From an uncultured Francisella sp. (GTDB lineage Bacteria > Pseudomonadota > Gammaproteobacteria > Burkholderiales > Neisseriaceae): 64,000 nt of DNA. The notes under the pieces were generated by a model that saw only the letters and a list, made by a program, of their open reading frames with translations, was not told the origin of the DNA and ran no database searches. The stretch covers positions 62,001 through 126,000 of the forward strand of contig CALTZA010000001.1 of the NCBI GenBank assembly GCA_943913655.1, given 5' to 3'. Position 1 is the stretch's first letter. Each line of letters opens with the position of its first letter. The position numbers and the translations under genes are program-made. Positions 1 through 9,330 of this stretch are shown here, one piece after another.

Positions 1-1725
1 ATCGCGCCATTCGCGCATACGCAAATAAGAAAGAAAGTACTGCCGACAAAATGCATAAATTTGTCGATTAGAACAATTGTGTATTTTGTCTGTAAAAAAA
101 TGCCACAATTTTAGATCACTTAAAAAATCAGAACGAGGATCATAAAAAATACTATGAGCTTGTTGGGCAGCTTCTCGCTGATCTAACGGGCTTTCTTTGG
201 GATCCTGAATAGAAAGCACTGAAATAATAATTAATAATTCATAAACACAATGATGAGCTTTGGCAGCAAGAAGAATCCTGGCTAATTGTGGATCAAGGGG
301 CAATTGAGCCATCTGTTTACCGAGTTCAGTAATCTGACGCTGCTCATCTAAAGCTCCCAGTTCATAAAGTATTTGCTTACCATTTCTAATTAAGCGTGCA
401 TCTGGCATATCCATAAAAGGAAATCGCTCAATATCACCAAAACGAAGATAGGACAATAATAAAATCACACGGGCCAAATTAGAACGTATGATCTCAGGAT
501 CAGTAAATGCTGATCGTTGTTCAAAATCTTCTTTAGAATACAAACGTACACATACCCCTGCACTAATCCTACCGCAGCGCCCCGCCCGCTGTTTTGCAGC
601 TGCCTGTGAAATTTTTTCTATGCGCAATTGTTCCATCTTAGCACGTGTCGCATAGCGTCTCACTTTTGCTAAACCACTATCAATCACATATTTAATACCG
701 GGTACAGTTAGCGAAGTCTCCGCAATATTAGTACTTAAAATAATGCGTGATTGATGTGTACTTCGTCTAAAAATTTGTTGTTGTCCTTTGACTGATAATC
801 TAGAAAATAAAGAAATAATTTCGCTATGTGAAAAAAATTCATTCTGATTCAAAGTATCTTGTGCTTCTTTAATCTCACGCTCTCCTGGCAGAAATACTAA
901 TACATCTTCCTTTTGAACCTGCCACAATTCTTGTATTGCTTGAGATATTGCCTCCGGTAAACTTAAGTTGGCCTCGTTTTCATCTTGCACATTAAATGGA
1001 CGATAACGAATCTCCACGGGATAAATTTTGCCAGAAACCTCAATTACCGGTGCTTGATAAAAGTGTTGACTAAATCGTTCAACATCAATGGTGGCTGAAG
1101 TAATGATTAGTTTTAAGTCATTACGCTTAGACAAAATCTTTTTGAGATAACCCAATAAAAAATCGATATTTAGGCTTCTCTCATGCGCTTCATCAATAAT
1201 AACTGTATCGTAAGCTAATAAATAGCGATCGCTACGAATTTCAGAAAGCAAAATACCATCAGTCATCACCTTAATGTAAGTATTACGACTAGTTACATCA
1301 TTAAAACGTACCTTATAACCTACTTGCTTACCTAAAACACAATTAAGTTCATCCGCTACACGGGTTGCTACAGATCGAGCTGCAATGCGTCTGGGCTGAG
1401 TATGTCCAATCATGCCAGAGATGCCTAACCCTACATCCAAACAAAATTTAGGGATTTGGGTCGTTTTTCCTGAACCTGTTTCACCGCAAATAATTACTAC
1501 CTGATGCTGAGTGATCGCTGTCTTGATCTCTTCTGCTTTATCTAATACAGGTAACCTTTGTGCGTAACGAGTACAGGGTTTATGCTGTAAACGCTGCAAA
1601 TAATGATGATGAGATGTTTGATAAGATTTCTGCCATAATGCGTTCTTCTCTTGATGACGAGACCTGTGCTGTTGCAGAAAAAATCGATCCTTCACAAGAA
1701 CTTGTCTTAAATCCGCTGTGCGCAT
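1..1725 (-). CDS. hrpA: ATP-dependent RNA helicase HrpA, N-terminal 575 residues (3' end outside window)
   Basis: DEAH-box RNA helicase of the HrpA family, which remodels RNA and rescues stalled ribosomes in the cytoplasm. The reverse-strand frame is open from an ATG at 1725 to the window edge. Visible motifs in order: Walker A GETGSGKTTQ near residue 80, then TQPRRIAARSVA, the DEAH box in IIDEAHERS, the SAT motif ITSATID, and motif VI QRAGRCGR. The gene continues past position 1, so the family's long C-terminal part is not seen. Several frames are open on the opposite strand, but none shows a family resemblance. The ATG at 1725 is the most upstream in-frame ATG; the family N-terminus is variable, so the exact start is less certain than the identity. 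Confidence 0.93.
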   Translation of the reverse strand, partial: MRTADLRQVLVKDRFFLQQHRSRHQEKNALWQKSYQTSHHHYLQRLQHKPCTRYAQRLPVLDKAEEIKTAITQHQVVIICGETGSGKTTQIPKFCLDVGLGISGMIGHTQPRRIAARSVATRVADELNCVLGKQVGYKVRFNDVTSRNTYIKVMTDGILLSEIRSDRYLLAYDTVIIDEAHERSLNIDFLLGYLKKILSKRNDLKLIITSATIDVERFSQHFYQAPVIEVSGKIYPVEIRYRPFNVQDENEANLSLPEAISQAIQELWQVQKEDVLVFLPGEREIKEAQDTLNQNEFFSHSEIISLFSRLSVKGQQQIFRRSTHQSRIILSTNIAETSLTVPGIKYVIDSGLAKVRRYATRAKMEQLRIEKISQAAAKQRAGRCGRISAGVCVRLYSKEDFEQRSAFTDPEIIRSNLARVILLLSYLRFGDIERFPFMDMPDARLIRNGKQILYELGALDEQRQITELGKQMAQLPLDPQLARILLAAKAHHCVYELLIIISVLSIQDPKESPLDQREAAQQAHSIFYDPRSDFLSDLKLWHFFTDKIHNCSNRQIYAFCRQYFLSYLRMREWRD

Positions 1726-1890
1726 TACATTATCATAAAATAAAAGTGTGTTGTTTATACCACAAGTTTGCGATTAATATAAAATTAGTTATTTTCTTGT
1801 ATTTATATGTTTTTTTAATCAAGTTAAATGAAAAAAGAGTCTTACCTCATCTTATCTGGCTTTTTTATTCCAATAACATAGTCAATTTAT

Positions 1891-1919
1891 TTGACAAATA
1901 TCAAAGTGAGCCAGATAAT
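1891..1919 (+). promoter_or_regulatory. Near-consensus sigma70 promoter for the small lipoprotein gene
   Basis: TTGACA at 1891-1896 and GATAAT at 1914-1919 are separated by 17 bases. This is a perfect -35 and a 5/6 match -10 at ideal spacing, the best sigma70 match I found in the window. The start site would fall near 1926, leaving a short leader before the GGAGG at 1951-1955 and the ATG at 1963. Confidence 0.72.
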
Positions 1920-1962
1920 CTAAGTTCAAGTTATATTTTAAAATTATTATGGAGGATGTTAC

Positions 1963-2202
1963 ATGGCTAAATATTTAGCATTAATTTTGCCTGCTTTCTT
2001 ATTTGCTGCTTGTAATAAACAAGAAAGCACCGACACTGAACAATCGGTGCCTGCTGATACACAAGCCCCTGTTGGTAATTCTGTACCGGCTGATGATACA
2101 GCTGCTTCTGCAGCCAATGATATGTCCACACAGCCTGCAGCTAATACATCTACTAAATCTGAAGACACATCAAAAGCGGATAATACATCAGCTACCAAGT
2201 AA
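1963..2202 (+). CDS. Small predicted lipoprotein (79 aa), unknown function
   Basis: I do not recognise a family. The protein starts with a short hydrophobic signal (MAKYLALILPAFLFAAC) with a lipobox LFAAC, so the mature lipoprotein would begin at Cys17 and be only about 63 residues. The mature part is low complexity, rich in Ala, Thr, Ser and acidic residues with several Pro, and is probably unstructured. A strong Shine-Dalgarno (GGAGG at 1951-1955) precedes the ATG, and a near-consensus promoter and an intrinsic terminator bracket the gene, so it is a self-contained, probably highly expressed unit. A second frame is open on the opposite strand, but it has no ribosome site. The protein resembles the small envelope lipoproteins common in betaproteobacteria; a specific role is not claimed. 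Confidence 0.75.
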   Translation: MAKYLALILPAFLFAACNKQESTDTEQSVPADTQAPVGNSVPADDTAASAANDMSTQPAANTSTKSEDTSKADNTSATK

Positions 2203-2232
2203 ATCGCTGCGTATTGTTTTTATTTGCTAACC

Positions 2233-2270
2233 AAGTAGGAAGGGCTTATTGTAAGTTCTTCCTGCTTTTT
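2233..2270 (+). terminator. Intrinsic terminator after the small lipoprotein gene
   Basis: A GTAGGAAG (2235-2242) and CTTCCTGC (2258-2265) stem with one G-T pair is extended by A-T pairs and followed by a T-rich tract (TTTTT at 2266-2270). It lies between the lipoprotein stop and prfA. Confidence 0.7.
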
Positions 2271-2324
2271 ATTTATTTTACATGAGTCCTTGTTTGCTCA
2301 AATAATTCTTCACTATTGGTGTTC

Positions 2325-3407
2325 ATGAAAAAAACTTTAATCAATAAATTATCCCATCTTCAAGACCGCTTAGAAGAGCTTACCCATCTTCTGGCCAGCA
2401 GTGAAGTTATTAGCGACATAACTAATTACCGAGAACTAACTAAGGAACATGCTGAATTATCACCCATTGTTACCACCTATCACGAATACCGACAGACTCA
2501 AGCTGACCTTAAAGCAGCGCAAGAAATACTGCAAGATACTGAATTAAAAGAATTGGCAGAAGAAGAAATACAAATTAAGCACAGCAAGTTAGCAGAGCTT
2601 GACCATCGTTTGCAGATATTGCTTTTGCCCAAAGACACAGATGATAATAAAAACATTATATTAGAAATTAGGGCTGGTACTGGCGGGGACGAAGCAAGTC
2701 TTTTTGCAGGTGACCTATTTCGCATGTATGGCAAATATGCAGAATTTAAGGGGTGGACTATTGAAATTATCTCGGTCAACGAATCAGAGATAGGTGGTTA
2801 TAAAGAAATTATCGCGCAAGTTAAAGGTAATCAAATTTATCAGCACCTTAAATTTGAATCTGGTGGGCATCGTGTGCAACGAGTTCCCAAAACAGAAAGT
2901 CAAGGACGTATACATACCTCTTCTTGTACCGTAGCTGTTATGCCAGAGGTTAATGAAGTAGAAGAAGTCGAGCTTCACCCAAATGATTTAAAAATTGATA
3001 CTTTCCGTGCAAGTGGAGCAGGAGGACAACATATTAACAAAACTGATTCCGCTGTACGTATCACTCATTTACCTAGCGGTATGGTAGTGGAATGTCAAGA
3101 TGGCCGCTCTCAGCATAGCAACAAGGCGCAAGCAATGAAAGTATTGGCTGCTAGATTATATAATCAAAGAAAAAATACCGCTCAAGCAAAACTTGCTGCT
3201 GATCGTAAAAGTTTAATTGGCAGCGGAGATCGCAGCGAAAGAATTCGCACCTATAACTTTGCACAAGGGCGGGTCACAGATCATCGAATTAACCTAACTT
3301 TATATAAATTAGATTCTATTTTAGAAGGGCAATTAGATGAGCTGATTAACCCTTTGTTATTAGAATATCAAGCAGAACAACTTGAAGACCTTAGTGATCT
3401 TATTTAA
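2325..3407 (+). CDS. prfA: Peptide chain release factor 1 (RF1)
   Basis: RF1 recognises UAA and UAG and triggers peptide release on the ribosome. Starting at the ATG at 2325 gives 360 residues, the same as E. coli RF1; a TTG nine bases upstream is in frame but less likely. The GGQ motif that enters the peptidyl transferase centre is present (ASGAGGQHINKTDSAVRI). The RF1-type anticodon-mimic tripeptide is seen as PKT within RVPKTESQGRIHTS. The C-terminal RTYNFAQGRVTDHR has Ala where Pro is usual, a minor change. The gene lies alone, without the prmC or hemA neighbours common elsewhere. It converges with the TPM gene 25 bases downstream. Confidence 0.96.
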   Translation: MKKTLINKLSHLQDRLEELTHLLASSEVISDITNYRELTKEHAELSPIVTTYHEYRQTQADLKAAQEILQDTELKELAEEEIQIKHSKLAELDHRLQILLLPKDTDDNKNIILEIRAGTGGDEASLFAGDLFRMYGKYAEFKGWTIEIISVNESEIGGYKEIIAQVKGNQIYQHLKFESGGHRVQRVPKTESQGRIHTSSCTVAVMPEVNEVEEVELHPNDLKIDTFRASGAGGQHINKTDSAVRITHLPSGMVVECQDGRSQHSNKAQAMKVLAARLYNQRKNTAQAKLAADRKSLIGSGDRSERIRTYNFAQGRVTDHRINLTLYKLDSILEGQLDELINPLLLEYQAEQLEDLSDLI

Positions 3408-3432
3408 ATTTATTTAACTTGCTTTTAGACCT

Positions 3433-3951
3433 TTAAACAAGTAACACTTGATTAGGAACCTGATTCACATAAGGCCACTGTCCTATATCTCGAGGGACAA
3501 ACTCTTGCAATCGCTGGTCCACAGCTTTTATGCTGAACTCAACTGCTTCTATATAGCGCTTTTGGGCAAATAATTGGCTCATTTTATCGCAAATTACCTG
3601 CCAATGCTCATCAGATACCACCTGCGCAATACCTCGATCAGCTACAATTTCAATTCGTTTGTCTGCAAAAGACACATAAAGTAGCACCCCGGTATTATAT
3701 TGTGTATCCCATAACCTAGTTTGACCAAACCATTGCAGCGCCCGCTGTTTTACGCTCTTTCCTTGCCATAATGAACGTAGATCCCAACTACTTTCAATAA
3801 TACATAAAATTTCTGCCATATGCCCTGTTTCTGACACAGACACTTGGCTTTCAATACGTATTAATTGATCTTTAGGAAAACAACGAGCTACATATGCCTT
3901 GAAACTAAATATATGCCGAATAATTCTAGCTAGGATATAAGATCGTTTCAT
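3433..3951 (-). CDS. TPM-domain protein, third gene of the lemA cluster
   Basis: A 172-residue protein of the TPM (TLP18.3/Psb32/MOLO-1) family, with no signal peptide seen. It carries the core block NTGVLLYVSFADKRIEIVAD followed by a helical tail. It is the small third gene that commonly follows lemA and a Gly-rich TPM protein in betaproteobacteria. I chose the ATG at 3951 because GGAGG in the end of the upstream gene sits six bases before it; an ATG at 3957 directly abuts that site. The stop and start overlap as TAATG, implying translational coupling. Function is not established; the cluster is usually linked to the cell envelope. Confidence 0.82.
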   Translation of the reverse strand: MKRSYILARIIRHIFSFKAYVARCFPKDQLIRIESQVSVSETGHMAEILCIIESSWDLRSLWQGKSVKQRALQWFGQTRLWDTQYNTGVLLYVSFADKRIEIVADRGIAQVVSDEHWQVICDKMSQLFAQKRYIEAVEFSIKAVDQRLQEFVPRDIGQWPYVNQVPNQVLLV

Positions 3952-4847
3952 TACCATCCTCCAGAAGCTCCACCACCAGAAAATCCACCTCCACCACCAG
4001 AAAATCCACCACCTCTAAAGCCTCCATCACCAAAAAAACCTCCTCCTCTACCATTAAAACCGCTATCTGGTCCATTCCAAAAATCCGAATGAAACCCGCT
4101 ACGATTTAATAACAGAAAATAGGCAAGAACAAAACCGATGAATAAAGCAATGAAACAGATAAAGAACGGATAACCTAATACATAGGCCAAACCAAAATTA
4201 AGAACACCAGATAAACCAGAAGCAATTATTTTACCTAAGATCCTTTCTAACCAGTAAAAAAATGGCATCAGAAAAATAAATATAAAAAAGAAATAAACCA
4301 GGTAACCCTCTTGGGTAGCTGGTTTTTTTAAAGCAGGAAGCTCTTCATGATTGATTAATTTCTCTAAAGCATTAGCTGCACCATATATACCTGCAAAATA
4401 ATTGCCTTGACGAAATTCAGGCTGCATGATCTGGTCAATAATGGCTTTTGCCGTAATATCAGGGATCGCGCCCTCTATGCCACTACCAGGATTAATCCTT
4501 ATCTTTCTATCTTGAACTGCAATGACTACCAACACGCCATCGCTAATTCCTTTGCGCCCTAATTTCCATTGATCAAATACTCGTGAGCTGTAATCAAAAA
4601 TGTCTTCTTCACCTAGTGTCGGAATGATTAAGAAAACAATTTGACTGCCTTTCTCCCTAGCAAAAGTCAGTAACTCTTGATTTAAAGTGATATGATCAGA
4701 CTCTGATAAAAGATGTGCTTGATCCATTACTGGAGCAGTGAGCTGTGGAATTTGCGCTGCTAAGGTAATGGCTGAGCAACAAAACCATAAAGAACAAGTG
4801 ACGAATAAGATCATCCATCGTCTGACGATATTTATGGTTGCTTGCAT
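3951..4847 (-). CDS. TPM-domain membrane protein with Gly-rich tail (YgcG-like)
   Basis: A 298-residue protein with an N-terminal signal or membrane segment (about residues 12-30), a TPM domain (about 35-170, with VFDQWKLGRKGISDGVLVV and INPGSGIEGAIPD), hydrophobic segments between about 185 and 250, and a C-terminal tail of Gly/Phe/Ser repeats ending GGASGGW. This is the usual build of the YgcG/TPM proteins encoded next to lemA. The role is unknown; the domain is thought to be periplasmic. It lies 20 bases downstream of lemA and overlaps the next gene, so the three genes form an operon. Confidence 0.88.
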   Translation of the reverse strand: MQATINIVRRWMILFVTCSLWFCCSAITLAAQIPQLTAPVMDQAHLLSESDHITLNQELLTFAREKGSQIVFLIIPTLGEEDIFDYSSRVFDQWKLGRKGISDGVLVVIAVQDRKIRINPGSGIEGAIPDITAKAIIDQIMQPEFRQGNYFAGIYGAANALEKLINHEELPALKKPATQEGYLVYFFFIFIFLMPFFYWLERILGKIIASGLSGVLNFGLAYVLGYPFFICFIALFIGFVLAYFLLLNRSGFHSDFWNGPDSGFNGRGGGFFGDGGFRGGGFSGGGGGFSGGGASGGW

Positions 4848-4867
4848 AATTATCTCAAACCCTTTGA

Positions 4868-5446
4868 TTAAAACTCCACTTTAGGCGCTTTAGAGATTAC
4901 TTGGGCATTATCGACTGAAAAATTTGGCCTTGTTTTGTAATGAAACATCATGGCAGTCAAATTAACCGGGAACTTACGCAAAGTAGTATTATATGTTCTC
5001 ACTGATTCAATATATTGCCGTCTTGCATGAGTAATGCGATTTTCTGTTCCTTCTAACTGTGTTTGTAGATTACTAAAATTCTCATTGGCTTTTAATTGTG
5101 GATAGCGCTCAACCACAACACTTAGTCTATTTAAAGCACTTGTTAGTTCACCCTGAGCCTGAGAAAAATCTTGTAATTGCTTGGCATCAGGAAGATCTTG
5201 CAAATTCGCACTGATGCTACTTGCTTTAGAACGTGCATTGGCCACATCAACAAACACACTTTTTTCATGCTTTGCATACCCTTTTACTGTTGCTACCAAC
5301 TGTGGGACCAAATCTGCTCGCCTTTGATATTGATTGAGTACTTCCGACCACGCAGATTTTACTGTTTCATCTTGTTGCTGAATGGTGTTATAGCCACAAC
5401 CACTTAGTGTTAACAATACCCCGCATAGGGCCAATTTTTTTTTCAT
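4868..5446 (-). CDS. lemA: LemA family lipoprotein
   Basis: A 192-residue LemA protein. The N-terminus has a lipoprotein signal ending LLTLSGC, so it is probably anchored to a membrane with the coiled-coil domain in the periplasm. Typical LemA blocks are visible: RRADLVPQLVATVKGYAKHE, then the NENFSNLQTQLEGTENRI region, and a C-terminal YNTTLRKFPVNLTA. It is the first gene of the leftward lemA-TPM-TPM set. Biochemical function of the family is unknown. Confidence 0.92.
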   Translation of the reverse strand: MKKKLALCGVLLTLSGCGYNTIQQQDETVKSAWSEVLNQYQRRADLVPQLVATVKGYAKHEKSVFVDVANARSKASSISANLQDLPDAKQLQDFSQAQGELTSALNRLSVVVERYPQLKANENFSNLQTQLEGTENRITHARRQYIESVRTYNTTLRKFPVNLTAMMFHYKTRPNFSVDNAQVISKAPKVEF

Positions 5447-5550
5447 TATTGCCTCCTCGGATTATATATACCTTACGTGTGTTACGCTACTTAAAGATGC
5501 TTCTAGCAAACTTAACCAAACAAAGTTGGTTACAGTATATCATTACTTGA

Positions 5551-5590
5551 TAAAATAAAGTCGCGCCGTAATACTTTACGCGCGACTTTA
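5551..5590 (-). terminator. Strong intrinsic terminator after fadA
   Basis: Positions 5556-5566 and 5580-5590 form a perfect 11-bp stem (TAAAGTCGCGC) with a 13-base loop. On the minus strand it is followed by a T-rich run at 5551-5555. It ends the fad unit before the lemA promoter region. Confidence 0.82.
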
Positions 5591-5608
5591 AGTTAAAACA
5601 ATAAAGAT

Positions 5609-6808
5609 CTAAAAAACTTCAAAAATTCCAGCTGCTCCCATACCAATACCGATACACATAGTAACCATACCATAGCCTTTAAGACCCTTATTTCTCATAC
5701 CGTGAATTAAAGTAGCCGAACGAATAGCACCAGATGCTCCCAAAGGATGACCTAAAGCGATTGCTCCCCCGTTAGGGTTAACAATATTAGTATCCAAATC
5801 AAGTTCTCTAATCACTGCCAAGGACTGAGCAGCAAATGCTTCATTTAATTCTATCCACTTAATATCAGCAAGACTCAAATTAGCTACTTTAAGCACAGCA
5901 GGGATCGCTTCTTTAGGGCCGATTCCCATATATTTTGGTGATACGCCTCTTACCTGAAAGCCAACAAATCTGGCTAAAGGAGTTAGTTGATATCTTCTTA
6001 ATATCTCTTCTGATACCAGTAATAAAGCACCAGCACCATCAGATGTTTGTGAACTATTACCTGCAGTTACTGTGCCTTTATTCATGAAAACTGTACGTAG
6101 TTTTGCCAAACCTTCCATACTAGTATCAGGACGCACTCCTTCATCTGTATCCAGCGTATAAGTATTGGTTTTTAGTGTTCTATTAGCTAAATCCGCTGTT
6201 TTAACAGTGACTTCAATCGGGGCAATTTCTTCTTTAAAGCGTCCTTCTTTAATTGCAGCTGCAGCTTTTTTGTGACTTTCAAAAGCAAATGCATCCTGAT
6301 CTTCACGTGATACCTGCCATTTTTCTGCTACCTTTTCCGCAGTAATTCCCATGCCATAAGCGATTGAAGTATTTTCATCATCTTTGAATATCAATGGATT
6401 TAAGGCAACCTTATTCCCCATCATCGGTATCATTGACATGGACTCAGAGCCTCCTGCAATTCCAGCCTCAACTTCGCCGATGCGGATGCGATCTGCCATA
6501 ATTTGAACCGCGTTTAATCCACTAGAACAGTAACGATTAATGGTCAAGCCGCTCACTGTTTCAGGCAAACCAGCTAATAAAGCTGCAACCCGTGTAAAAT
6601 TCATACCTTGTTCTGCTTCAGGAAATGCACAACCAGCTACGACATCGTTGAGTTCCTGAGTGATATCATCAAAATCTCCTTTTAACACTGCTTTAATCAC
6701 ATGGACTAATAAATCATCTGGTCTAACCGTTTTCAACATCCCTCGCGGTGCTTTGCCTACTGGGGTTCTTTTCACTGCTACCACATATGCATCTCTTATT
6801 TGACTCAT
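5609..6808 (-). CDS. fadA: Acetyl-CoA acyltransferase (3-ketoacyl-CoA thiolase), beta-oxidation
   Basis: Catalyses the last step of beta-oxidation, cleaving 3-ketoacyl-CoA with CoA to give acetyl-CoA. At 399 residues it has normal thiolase length. The acyl-accepting Cys is in NRYCSSGLNAV (about residue 90), the His in NEAFAAQ and GHPLGASGA, and the second Cys in CIGIGMGAAGIFE, where most relatives have CIGGGQG. It is the last gene of the leftward fadE-fadB-fadA set, 62 bases after fadB, and is closed by a strong terminator. Sequence style matches the Burkholderiales acetyl-CoA acyltransferases encoded beside the fused FadB. Confidence 0.94.
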   Translation of the reverse strand: MSQIRDAYVVAVKRTPVGKAPRGMLKTVRPDDLLVHVIKAVLKGDFDDITQELNDVVAGCAFPEAEQGMNFTRVAALLAGLPETVSGLTINRYCSSGLNAVQIMADRIRIGEVEAGIAGGSESMSMIPMMGNKVALNPLIFKDDENTSIAYGMGITAEKVAEKWQVSREDQDAFAFESHKKAAAAIKEGRFKEEIAPIEVTVKTADLANRTLKTNTYTLDTDEGVRPDTSMEGLAKLRTVFMNKGTVTAGNSSQTSDGAGALLLVSEEILRRYQLTPLARFVGFQVRGVSPKYMGIGPKEAIPAVLKVANLSLADIKWIELNEAFAAQSLAVIRELDLDTNIVNPNGGAIALGHPLGASGAIRSATLIHGMRNKGLKGYGMVTMCIGIGMGAAGIFEVF

Positions 6809-6870
6809 AATCTACTCCATACCTTTGTCTTTTTAGCAAGCCTTACAAAAAGAATTCATCTGCCTGCTTA

Positions 6871-9234
6871 TTAATTTCTTACTGGTTTACCAGTTGCTAA
6901 CATACCTTGAATGCGTTCTTGTGTTTTGGCATTTTTTAGTAATTCAACGAAAGTGCGTCTCTCTAAATCTAGTATCCACCACTCGTCTATCAAACTACCT
7001 GTAGTTACATCGCCACCTGTCATAACCCAAGCAATTTTATTGCCCAAATAGTAATCATAACTGCTGATAAAACGACCTTCCTTCATATTTACAAGTTGAC
7101 CTTGAATAGAGGCAGCAACTGTTGGGCCGCCTGCAATAAAGGTTTGCTGTTGAGCAGGACGGTAGTTTGTCTGGGCTAAAGCAAGTGCTTCACTTAACGC
7201 AACATAGAGTATTTCATAAGCATTAAACACCACAACATCGCTTTCTCTTAAGAAACCTAACTTCTTAGCTTCTAAAGCACTGGTTGCCACTTTGGCAGAG
7301 GCAATATTCATATAATAATTCTTCATGGCTGCCAATAAATCACCCTTACTCTCTTGAGCTGCACGTAAAGCAAATTCCTTAGTACCACCTCCTGCCGGTA
7401 ATAAACCTACACCTACCTCAACTAAACCAATGTAAGATTCAAGAGCAGCAACCACTCTATCGCAATGCAACAGCATCTCACAACCACCACCAAGAGCATA
7501 TCCCTGGACAGCAGCTACGACAGGAATATAAGAATAGCGCAAGCGCATAGAGGTCTTCTGAAACAAATGTATCATGCGATCAATAGATGCAAAGTCACCA
7601 CTTGCAAAAGCAGGTGCCACTAATTTTAAATCAGCTCCAACTGAAAAAGGTGCTTGCTCATTCCACAGTACCATAGCTAAAAAATCATTCTCTGCAATGT
7701 CAAGAGCATGATTAATGCTTTCTAATACTTCCTGACCAATTGCATGATTTTTAGTGATGTTCTCTACTACTAACACTTTATCATCCAAAGTAAATGCACG
7801 CACTACATCATTTTTCCAAACAATTTTACCCAAGTCTGCGCGTGATTCACCAAATAAAGTCGCTGGTACAATTTGACGACGATAAACATTAAGCTCACTT
7901 CTTGCTTGATACTGTTTCGTACTGAAATTAAAACTACCTTGCTGATTATGGAAGGCCTCTAATTCTTCTAACCATACCGGAAGTGGCGCGTCACTAAGTA
8001 ATTGATTTTCTTTTATTTCTTCTAGCAACCAAGCTCTTATTTGCTCGATACCAGCTTTCTGCCAAGATTCAAGCGGTCCTTCCTCCCAGCCAAAGCCCCA
8101 ACGAATTGCAAAATCAATATCCCTTGCTGTATTTGCAACAGATTGTGCGTGGTAGACAGTATAGTGAAATAGATCAGCAAAACAATGCCATAAAAATTTT
8201 GCTTGTGGATGATCTGAATGACGTAAGGCCTTAAATTTCTCCAAAGCATTTTTATTTTTTAGTATCTCAATCACTTCTCTATCAGCTTTGCTGATACTTT
8301 CCACATACTGCTTGGAATCAGGATCCCAAACAAAGGTTTTTCCTTTAACTCGCTGATAAATACCGCCACCAGTTTTCGCTCCCAATTTACCTTCATTGAT
8401 CAACGCTATAAGCCATTCTGGTAAAGTAAAGTAACAATGCCATGGGTCATCAGGCAAAGCATCTTCCATAGTTTTAGCAACATGAGCAAATGTATCAAGT
8501 CCTACCACATCTGCTGTGCGAAAAGTAGCAGATTTAGGTCGACCTAAGCGTTTGCCTGTTAAATCATCAACTGTAGCAAAATCTAATTGATATTTTTCAG
8601 CATTAGCAATAGTAGCTAACATAGAAAATACACCAAGACGATTAGCAATGAAATTAGGTGTATCTTTTGCCCGTACCACTCCCTTACCGAGAACACTAAC
8701 TAAGAAATATTCAAGATCTTGTAGACAGCTTTCCTCGGTTTCTCTGCAAGGAATCAGTTCAACTAAATGCATATAACGAGGTGGATTAAAAAAATGCACC
8801 CCACAGAAGCGATGTTTCAAATTCTGTGAAAATTTAGATGCTAACTCTTCAATCGATAATCCTGAGGTATTGGTTGCAAAAATAGCTTTTTTACTTAAAT
8901 GCGGTACAACTGTTTGATACACACTTTCCTTAATTGAAAACTTTTCGGCAACAGCTTCAATCACTAAATCACATTCCTTAAGTAAATCTAAATCATCCTC
9001 ATAATTAGCGGCTTGAATATAGGCAATAGCATCATCACTGGCAAAAGGCGCGGGTTTTAGTTTACTCAATCCTTTTAGCGCTTTTTCCACAATTGCATTT
9101 TTAGATCCTTCTTGGCAAGCAAGATCAAACAATATAACTTGTACTTTTGCATTGGCAAGATGAGCAGCAATCTGCGCGCCCATCACACCTGCTCCCAATA
9201 CCGCTACTTTTTTTACTATTAATTTCTTTGTCAT
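6871..9234 (-). CDS. fadB: 3-hydroxyacyl-CoA dehydrogenase / enoyl-CoA hydratase, fused beta-oxidation enzyme
   Basis: A bifunctional enzyme that hydrates enoyl-CoA and oxidises 3-hydroxyacyl-CoA. Domain order is reversed relative to E. coli FadB: the NAD-binding dehydrogenase comes first (VAVLGAGVMGAQIAAHLA near residue 15; GVHFFNPPRYMHLVEL) and the hydratase is C-terminal (ALGGGCEMLLHCDRVV with the catalytic-type Glu, then IGLVEVGVGLLPAGGG). This is the order of the roughly 790-residue proteins of betaproteobacteria. I start it at the ATG at 9234 (787 aa) because AAGGGG lies seven bases upstream; an in-frame TTG at 9255 is less likely. fadE lies upstream and fadA downstream on the same strand. 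Confidence 0.92.
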   Translation of the reverse strand: MTKKLIVKKVAVLGAGVMGAQIAAHLANAKVQVILFDLACQEGSKNAIVEKALKGLSKLKPAPFASDDAIAYIQAANYEDDLDLLKECDLVIEAVAEKFSIKESVYQTVVPHLSKKAIFATNTSGLSIEELASKFSQNLKHRFCGVHFFNPPRYMHLVELIPCRETEESCLQDLEYFLVSVLGKGVVRAKDTPNFIANRLGVFSMLATIANAEKYQLDFATVDDLTGKRLGRPKSATFRTADVVGLDTFAHVAKTMEDALPDDPWHCYFTLPEWLIALINEGKLGAKTGGGIYQRVKGKTFVWDPDSKQYVESISKADREVIEILKNKNALEKFKALRHSDHPQAKFLWHCFADLFHYTVYHAQSVANTARDIDFAIRWGFGWEEGPLESWQKAGIEQIRAWLLEEIKENQLLSDAPLPVWLEELEAFHNQQGSFNFSTKQYQARSELNVYRRQIVPATLFGESRADLGKIVWKNDVVRAFTLDDKVLVVENITKNHAIGQEVLESINHALDIAENDFLAMVLWNEQAPFSVGADLKLVAPAFASGDFASIDRMIHLFQKTSMRLRYSYIPVVAAVQGYALGGGCEMLLHCDRVVAALESYIGLVEVGVGLLPAGGGTKEFALRAAQESKGDLLAAMKNYYMNIASAKVATSALEAKKLGFLRESDVVVFNAYEILYVALSEALALAQTNYRPAQQQTFIAGGPTVAASIQGQLVNMKEGRFISSYDYYLGNKIAWVMTGGDVTTGSLIDEWWILDLERRTFVELLKNAKTQERIQGMLATGKPVRN

Positions 9235-9330
9235 CACGCAACCCCTTACAATCAATATTTTATAAAAGCCATACTAACAAAGAATTGTCAGCACGGCTTT
9301 TATTACTTACTCATTTTACTTCACCAAAAG

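Noticed and set aside
1560..1970. Rightward 136-codon frame antisense to the hrpA 5' end
   Set aside because: It overlaps confirmed hrpA coding sequence on the other strand and resembles no protein.
9264..9301. Hairpin AAAAGCC/GGCTTTT between fadE and fadB as a terminator
   Set aside because: Only a 7-bp stem with a long loop and mismatches. A terminator inside the fad operon is also unlikely, though partial attenuation cannot be excluded.
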